This document shows, piece after piece, positions 1 through 3,734 of a DNA stretch of 7,607 nucleotides. Location: NCBI GenBank assembly GCA_017464225.1, contig JAFUDW010000222.1, positions 1-7,607 on the forward strand, given 5' to 3'. The position numbers were made by a program, and so were the translations under genes. The stretch's first letter is position 1; the number at the start of each line of letters is the position of its first letter. Under the pieces are notes generated by a model, which worked only from the letters and a program-made list of their open reading frames with translations, was not told where the DNA came from and did no database searches. The DNA comes from Clostridia bacterium (lineage in GTDB: Bacteria > Bacillota_A > Clostridia > Christensenellales > Aristaeellaceae).

Positions 1-230
1 CTTTTGTTTGCAGTTTGTGCGTTAAAGTAAAACGTGATTCTGCGGTTTGGTTCGGGCTTATTTTTCACTGCTGTCTCTGGCAAGAAACCTTGGTTGGCTC
101 ACTGCCGGTCCTTTCGGCGCTCCCTTCCGAAGAGGAAGATCATGGCGGTTTGGACAGATCTGGAAACATGGCCCTGATTGTCAAGGTGCGCTTCGCTGGC
201 GATGCCGGCGAATGGTGAGGGGAAACTCAT
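1..230. other. Left-edge region with no recognisable gene
   Basis: Short open frames occur on both strands but none has a convincing ribosome binding site or a protein sequence I recognise. The segment differs in composition from the A/T-tract-rich repeat field that begins near 231. It could hold the decayed end of a gene lying outside the window. I see no RNA gene or clear terminator here. Confidence 0.4.
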
Positions 231-1042
231 CGCCTATAAATGGCGAAAATCAGCGATTTTGGAAACACCTGAGCAAAATTTTTTTGCCGAGGCGAAGGTC
301 ACGCTGTGCGTTTAGCCAGACACCCCTCACCCCTACATGGGAAAAAACGGGCAAAATGACACCCCCTCCAGGAAATTTTTTCAGCACGCGGATCATCATC
401 GTGGTTTTCTCCCTTCACCCTTAAATGTCCAAAATCGAGCTTTTTGGAAACCGTTTCCGAAAATTTTTTGAAATTACTTCGCATGAGTATCAACAACCAT
501 CGATCACCCCAGCGAATCATACCGGCATCGTCTCCTATCAGCGGCTGCATATTGCCCGCTACCCTTCTATGTAAAAATCGAAGCAAAGTGGCGCCACCTC
601 CAGAGAATTTTTTTCAGCACGTGAGTCATCATCTAATGTCCAAAATCGGGCCTTTTGGAAACCTCTTTCGGAAGTTTTTTTGAAATTGCTTCTCACGAGT
701 ATCAACAGCCATCGATCATCCATGCGAATCCTGCGAGCACCACCTCCTGTCAGCGGGTCCATATTGCCCGCTGCCCTTCTATGCGAAAATCGAGGCAAAG
801 TGGAAACACTTTTTTGAAAATTATCTGATACACAGCGTTCAGCATCGTTCTCAGAGGGTGCTGTCTCCATACGGGCAGATCTCCTTTCATTTGCCCCTCC
901 ATATCTACATGGCGAAAATCAGCGTTTTTGGAAACACCTGAGCAAAAAAATTTTGCCGGCATGAAGCTCATGCTGAAAATGCCCTACACTCTTTAATGTA
1001 AAAATCAGAGCAAAGTGACACCGGCAATTTTCTTTGCATTCG
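231..1042. repeat. Field of eight alternating ~50-nt imperfect repeat modules
   Basis: Two related modules alternate. Type a has the core AAAATCnnGC followed by TTTTGGAAAC and then a run of A and T; copies begin near 234, 421, 632 and 904. Type b has the core AAAATCgaaGCAAAGTG followed by a CACC-like stretch and an A/T run, with the first copy more diverged; copies begin near 333, 566, 778 and 992. Copies of type a at 241 and 911 are nearly identical over about 45 nt. Several type-a cores are palindromic: AAAATC-AGC-GATTTT at 246-260, and CCAAAA-N7-TTTTGG at 429-447 and 640-658. Spacing from one b copy to the next is about 212-233 nt, but the spacing of the a copies is less regular. No gene is convincing in this stretch. 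The function is unknown; a mobile-element-linked repeat or a family of structured RNA or protein-binding elements are both possible. Confidence 0.75.
360..802. repeat. Direct repeat of about 210-235 bp (two tandem copies)
   Basis: The block from about 360 to 594 (one b-type A/T tail, one a module, spacer, one b core) is repeated from about 595 to 802. By eye about four fifths of the bases agree. Shared landmarks are the AATTTTTTTCAGCACG-like motif (near 374 and 606), GAGTATCAACA (485 and 698), CCATCGATCA (497 and 710) and CATATTGCCCGCT (548 and 759). The second copy lacks about 20 nt after the TCATCATC motif. Minus-strand open frames through both copies give similar peptides, but the peptides diverge faster than the DNA, which argues against coding. 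Confidence 0.7.
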
Positions 1043-1061
1043 ATGTGACCATGCTGGACCA

Positions 1062-1095
1062 CATAAAAATAACCCCGCGGCAATTTTCCGCAGGG
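1062..1095 (-). terminator. Rho-independent terminator reading leftward
   Basis: On the minus strand CCCTGCGG (1095-1088), a 7-nt loop and CCGCGGGG (1080-1073) form an 8-bp GC-rich stem, followed by TTATTTTTATG. The one imperfect position (1076/1092) is a G-U pair in minus-strand RNA but a C-A mismatch in plus-strand RNA, which fits use on the minus strand. It would end transcripts from the promoter at 1144-1172 or from the integrase remnant. Confidence 0.75.
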
Positions 1096-1102
1096 CCTGG
1101 AT

Positions 1103-1135
1103 AAGAAAATGAGCTTGGGTCATCGCCCAAACTCA
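1103..1135 (-). terminator. Second leftward hairpin with T-rich tail
   Basis: Minus-strand TGAGTTTGGG (1135-1126), loop CGATGA, CCCAAGCTCA (1119-1110) form a 10-bp stem followed by TTTTCTT. The single non-Watson-Crick position (1114/1131) is a G-U pair only in minus-strand RNA. It stands about 15 nt before the stronger terminator, so the two may act as tandem terminators, or this may be the 5' hairpin of a short RNA. Confidence 0.55.
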
Positions 1136-1143
1136 CCACATAC

Positions 1144-1172
1144 AATATAACACTGTCAAGCAGGGAACTCAA
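1144..1172 (-). promoter_or_regulatory. Sigma70-like promoter reading leftward
   Basis: On the minus strand TTGAGT (1172-1167) is separated by exactly 17 nt from TATATT (1149-1144), matching 4/6 and 5/6 of the consensus boxes. It lies directly downstream of the 10-bp tandem array and directly upstream of the hairpin pair. An alternative TTGACA at 1158-1153 has no good -10 partner. Confidence 0.5.
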
Positions 1173-1180
1173 GTCTTTTT

Positions 1181-1240
1181 TACTCCCTTTTACTCCTTTC
1201 TGCTCCTTTTTACTCCCTTCGACTCCCTTTTAGTCCCTTC
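1181..1240. repeat. Six 10-bp tandem units, consensus TACTCCCTTY
   Basis: The units 1181, 1191, 1201, 1211, 1221 and 1231 are each exactly 10 nt with no indel: TACTCCCTTT, TACTCCTTTC, TGCTCCTTTT, TACTCCCTTC, GACTCCCTTT, TAGTCCCTTC. The stretch 1171-1180 is a possible degenerate seventh unit. One strand is almost pure pyrimidine. The period is close to one helical turn, so any protein bound to it would contact one DNA face. It overlaps the stop of the integrase remnant and sits just upstream of the minus-strand promoter. Arm-type integrase sites or a regulator-binding array are both possible. Confidence 0.85.
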
Positions 1241-1574
1241 GGCCTGTTAAAATGTCATGGACGGCTGAGAATGGCACGATCAAACCGGTTGCTTTGCTTC
1301 CATTACAAGCAACAGGTGCTGGCTTCATAATGGAGTCACAAACAGAGACAGTACCCCAACCAATCAGAGGACTTATATAAAGCCGCAGGTGCAGTTCATA
1401 ATTCACTGTTGTGCCGCGCTTTACGTTCCCGATGTAATCCCGCTGCCAGCTGGTCAGCCATTCACCTACCGCCATGTCCGTCTTCTCAATGAACTGCTCC
1501 TGGTCAATTTGGGCCAGTGTATTCGTCAGCTTTTTTCTGACTTCGGCCTGTGTCTTTCCATAAATGGAAATCAC
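1230..1574 (-). pseudogene. Remnant of a Tn916-type tyrosine recombinase (integrase)
   Basis: The frame begins with residues reading ISIYGKTQAEVRKKL, then a linker and VGEWLTSWQRDYIGNVKRGTTVNYELHLRLYI, which is the SAM-like core-binding domain typical of integrases of Tn916-like conjugative and related elements. Such proteins are normally about 370-400 aa. Here only about 80 residues align in character. The arm-binding N-terminus is missing: stop codons (TAA, TGA) lie in frame just upstream and the first usable codon is GTG. After about residue 78 the sequence loses family character and ends at a TAA inside the 10-bp array, so the whole catalytic domain with its R-H-R-Y residues is absent. 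A good promoter survives upstream. It is a dead gene marking a former mobile element. The family call is from recall of the conserved patterns, without a search. Confidence 0.75.
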
Positions 1575-1654
1575 TCTCAGAGCAAAAGTGAAATATTAGA
1601 TGTCCGTTCATATACCGTAAGGGTGTCTTTAGAGTGTCCAACTTTACATCGTAC

Positions 1655-1663
1655 ATTATATCA
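1655..1663 (-). promoter_or_regulatory. Extended -10 promoter of the integrase remnant
   Basis: The minus strand reads TGATATAAT: a perfect TATAAT (1660-1655) with the TG extension one base upstream. No good -35 box stands 17 nt further up, which is common for extended -10 promoters. It points into the integrase remnant. Downstream the sequence carries GACAC twice (around 1620-1640), possibly a repressor half-site pair. Confidence 0.5.
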
Positions 1664-1718
1664 TACCTTGACCTGGGCGTCTTGCGACTTTTGGCGACAT
1701 GCGGTGACGATTTTTTGA

Positions 1719-1980
1719 TCAAGGATTCATATCCGTAGCAATCACAAGAGGCGTTGCTAGGATGAGCTCAGCTTTTCCCAGCTGCATTTTTCGCATCAAT
1801 GTGCTGTTGGCCACATAAATCCAATCCGTTTCCGGCGGAAGGTTATCCACATCCTGCCGATTGATTGGCAGGATTTTTTCGAAGAAGAGAGAATTACCGA
1901 AAGGGTACCATGAAGCAGATGAACGGGATGATCTGTCACCGGTAATGGATATGAACCAGAATCCACAGCGGAGAGAAAGA
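1719..1980 (-). pseudogene. Open minus-strand frame without start, possible gene relic
   Basis: A frame is open from inside the lysR start (about 2009) to a TGA at 1721-1719. Its C-terminal part looks protein-like: NLPPETDWIYVANSTLM followed by RKMQLGKAELILATPLVIATDMNP. There is no start codon with a ribosome binding site upstream. I do not recognise the family. It may be the 3' end of a gene cut by the event that placed lysR here, and it may equally be chance. It is the only candidate for a gene divergent from lysR. Confidence 0.25.
1851..1879 (+). terminator. Hairpin with T-run upstream of lysR
   Basis: ATCCTGCC (1851-1858), an 8-nt loop and GGCAGGAT (1867-1874) form a perfect 8-bp stem that runs into TTTTTT (1874-1879). 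This is the form of a rho-independent terminator reading rightward, about 100 nt before the lysR start codon. It could stop transcription entering from the left or attenuate lysR. It overlaps the possible minus-strand relic, so one of the two may be coincidence. Confidence 0.5.
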
Positions 1981-1981
1981 A

Positions 1982-2911
1982 ATGAACATTTTACATTTGA
2001 AATACGTGATCAGCATCGCGGAAAATGGCTCTATCAATAAAGCGGCGGAGGAACTGCACGTAGCGCAGCCCAATTTGAGCCGGGTGGTCAAGGAGATGGA
2101 GGCCGATCTGGGCATCCAGTTCTTTCGCCGTTCCTCCAAGGGCATGATGCTGACGCCGGACGGCGAACTGTTCGTCAATCAGGCCCGGAAAATCCAGGAG
2201 CAGATCGACGAAATGGAAAGCCTGTATAAAGAGAAAAAGGCCGGCAAGCAGCGCTTTTCCATTTCAGTGCCCCGGGCCAGCTATATTTCGGACGCCTTCG
2301 CCGCCTTCTCCAAAACGCTGGGGAAGGAAAAAATGGAAATCTTTTATCAGGAAACCAACGCGCTGCAGGCGGTGAAGAACATCCTGGAGGTTGGCTACAA
2401 CCTGGGCATCATCCGTTATGCGGCGGGCTATGATAAATACTTCAAGCAGATGATGGCGGAAAAAGGGCTGAAGGGCGAGCTCGTGGCAGAATTCAAATAT
2501 GTGCTGGTGATGCGGGAGGACAGTGCTTTGGCAGCGATGGAAACCATCCGTTTCTCAGATCTGCAGCAATACATTCAGATTGCCCACGCCGATCCGTACG
2601 TGCCTTCCCTGTCGCTTTCCGCCGTGCGGAACGAGGAACTGCCGCAAACACCGCGGCGCATCTTCGTGTTTGAGCGGGGCAGCCAATTAGATCTGCTGAC
2701 GGAGAACCCGGAAACCTTTATGTGGGTGTCGCCGCTGCCGGAACGCCTTTTGCGGCAGCTGCATCTGGTGCAGCGGGAATGCGCGGAGAACCAGCGGGTG
2801 TATCGGGATGTGCTGATCCATCGGCAGGATTATCAGCTGACCGAGCTGGATAAGCGCTTTATCACGGAGCTGACCCAGTCCAAACGCGCCTGCATCACAA
2901 GAAAAAAATAA
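1982..2911 (+). CDS. LysR-family transcriptional regulator
   Basis: A 309-aa protein, the usual LTTR length. Residues 1-65 form the winged helix-turn-helix: AENGSINKAAEELHVAQPNLSRVVKEME, with the recognition-helix signature QPNLSR at 29-34, followed by a linker helix of about 66-90 (QARKIQEQIDEMESLYKEK). The rest is the periplasmic-binding-protein-like effector domain that in this family binds a small co-inducer. The ligand cannot be read from the sequence. The start ATG has a purine-rich site GGAGAG at 1970-1975, 6 nt upstream. It is closed off by a strong terminator, so it is monocistronic. LTTRs often control a divergent neighbour, but here the divergent side holds only relics, so its target may be itself, the rex-adhE run, or a distant gene. 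The C-terminus ends in a basic tail (SKRACITRKK). Confidence 0.9.
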   Translation: MNILHLKYVISIAENGSINKAAEELHVAQPNLSRVVKEMEADLGIQFFRRSSKGMMLTPDGELFVNQARKIQEQIDEMESLYKEKKAGKQRFSISVPRASYISDAFAAFSKTLGKEKMEIFYQETNALQAVKNILEVGYNLGIIRYAAGYDKYFKQMMAEKGLKGELVAEFKYVLVMREDSALAAMETIRFSDLQQYIQIAHADPYVPSLSLSAVRNEELPQTPRRIFVFERGSQLDLLTENPETFMWVSPLPERLLRQLHLVQRECAENQRVYRDVLIHRQDYQLTELDKRFITELTQSKRACITRKK

Positions 2912-2930
2912 AAAAATAATATGCTCATGA

Positions 2931-2968
2931 AGGCTTTGCTGTCAAATCTGGCGGCAAAGCCTCTTTTT
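2931..2968 (+). terminator. Rho-independent terminator after lysR
   Basis: AGGCTTTGC (2931-2939) pairs perfectly with GCAAAGCCT (2954-2962) over a 14-nt loop, followed by CTTTTT. It lies 20 nt after the lysR stop and separates lysR from the rex-adhE transcription unit. Confidence 0.85.
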
Positions 2969-2990
2969 ATGCCATGAATCGAATGCTTGT

Positions 2991-3010
2991 TATCGATTGC
3001 GATATATCGA
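2991..3010. promoter_or_regulatory. Upstream palindromic operator candidate of rex
   Basis: TATCG (2991-2995), 4 nt, CGATA (3000-3004) is a perfect inverted repeat that shares bases with the 10-nt palindrome CGATATATCG (3000-3009). TATCGATT occurs twice 14 nt apart (2991 and 3005). It lies 18-37 nt upstream of the rex -35 box. It does not match the usual clostridial Rex site TTGTTAA-N4-TTAACAA. Confidence 0.5.
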
Positions 3011-3027
3011 TTATACGGTTTTGGTAA

Positions 3028-3056
3028 TTCGCAAGGGCCGGACAATTCGATATAAT
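3028..3056 (+). promoter_or_regulatory. Promoter of rex-adhE
   Basis: TTCGCA (3028-3033; 4/6 match to TTGACA), spacer of 17 nt, then perfect TATAAT (3051-3056). A start near 3063 would leave a leader of under 20 nt carrying only the ribosome binding site. An alternative is TTGTTA (2987-2992) with a weak -10 near 3011. Confidence 0.55.
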
Positions 3057-3066
3057 GCGTATCGAA
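3046..3066. promoter_or_regulatory. Operator candidate over the rex -10 box
   Basis: TTCGATA (3046-3052) and TATCGAA (3060-3066) are perfect 7-bp inverted arms with a 7-nt spacer. The left arm and spacer cover TATAAT; the right arm abuts the AAAGGAGG ribosome binding site. A protein here would block RNA polymerase. The half-site is the same TATCGA word found in the upstream element, suggesting one regulator binds both. Confidence 0.55.
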
Positions 3067-3080
3067 AGGAGGATGATCCT

Positions 3081-3734
3081 TTGCAGAGTACGCTTTCCAA
3101 GGCGACCCTGGGCCGATTGCCCATGTATTTGCAGTTTATCCGCAGAATGGACGCGGAGAAGGTTTCGGCCACGCAGGTCGCCAAGGGACTGGGGCTGGGC
3201 GAGGTGCAGGTGCGCAAGGACCTGGCCAGCGTCTGTACGGCGGGGCTGCCCAAGGTGGGCTACCCGGTATCGATCCTGCGCCGGGATATGGAAAAGGCGC
3301 TGGGGGTGGATGTGCCGGTGCCCGCGGTGATCGTGGGCGCGGGCAAGCTGGGAACGGCCCTGATGGATTATGACGGGTTTTCGGATTACGGCGTGGAAAT
3401 CGCCGCCGCCTTTGACCGCAGCGCGTCAGCCCCTTCGCTCCATGGCCATGTGCCGGTTTATCCCATGGATCAGCTTGCCGCATTTTGCGATTCCCATCAG
3501 ATACAGACGGGCATCCTGACGGTCCCGGCTTCAGCGGCGCAGACGGCGGCCGACGCCATGACGGCGGCGGGCCTGACGGCGATCCTCAATTTTGCGTCCT
3601 ATCCCATCAAAGTACCGTCCGGCGTGACGGTGCATCCGGTCAATATCGCTTTATCCCTGGCTTATCTTCATCTGGCGGCCAGCGAGACAGGAAAACAGGA
3701 AGAGGAGGAACAGTATGGAACAAAAAGCATTTGA
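3081..3734 (+). CDS. rex: Redox-sensing transcriptional repressor Rex
   Basis: Rex dimers sense the NADH/NAD+ ratio and release DNA when NADH rises, turning on fermentative genes. I take the TTG at 3081 as start: AAAGGAGG (3065-3072) lies 8 nt upstream, and it gives 217 aa, the usual size, beginning close to the conserved LSKATLGRLPMYLQF. The upstream ATG codons at 3055 and 3073 are out of frame. Winged helix about 5-75 (recognition part EVQVRKDL, 41-48); Rossmann domain from about 80 with GAGKLG at 86-91 in place of the common GVGNLG, and Asp112 (AAAFDRS) for the adenosine ribose; then ILTVPASAAQ and NFASYPIKVP, both typical of Rex. The usual SYFGxFGxRGxGY stretch after the recognition helix is replaced by ASVCTAGLPKVGY, so its DNA site may differ. 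The C-terminal tail (QEEEEQYGTKSI) runs 20 nt into adhE, so the two are probably translationally coupled. Confidence 0.9.
   Translation: MQSTLSKATLGRLPMYLQFIRRMDAEKVSATQVAKGLGLGEVQVRKDLASVCTAGLPKVGYPVSILRRDMEKALGVDVPVPAVIVGAGKLGTALMDYDGFSDYGVEIAAAFDRSASAPSLHGHVPVYPMDQLAAFCDSHQIQTGILTVPASAAQTAADAMTAAGLTAILNFASYPIKVPSGVTVHPVNIALSLAYLHLAASETGKQEEEEQYGTKSI
3703..3717 (+). promoter_or_regulatory. Ribosome binding site of adhE inside rex
   Basis: AGGAGG (3703-3708) stands 6 nt before the adhE ATG at 3715. It lies within the last codons of rex, whose stop is at 3732-3734, so ribosomes finishing rex pass directly over the adhE start. Confidence 0.8.

Larger units (their letters stand above)
1062..1137 (-). 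ncRNA. Candidate short structured RNA (~75 nt)
   Basis: A start about 7 nt after the -10 box would give a minus-strand transcript beginning GG at about 1137, folding at once into the 1110-1135 hairpin and ending at the 1073-1095 terminator. No open frame fits inside. This is an inference from promoter, hairpin and terminator geometry, and I recognise no known RNA family. The alternative is that these are simply the end signals of the element that carried the integrase. Confidence 0.35.

Noticed and set aside
15..424. Two overlapping plus-strand open frames at the left edge
   Set aside because: No ribosome binding site and no recognisable protein pattern; the second runs into the repeat field.
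231..1042. CRISPR array
   Set aside because: Repeats are imperfect, of two kinds and unequally spaced, and the intervening stretches are themselves related, unlike CRISPR spacers.
2997..3080. N-terminal extension of rex starting at 2997
   Set aside because: It would place the promoter and the AAAGGAGG site inside the coding region and add residues not seen in Rex proteins; the TTG at 3081 fits spacing and length.
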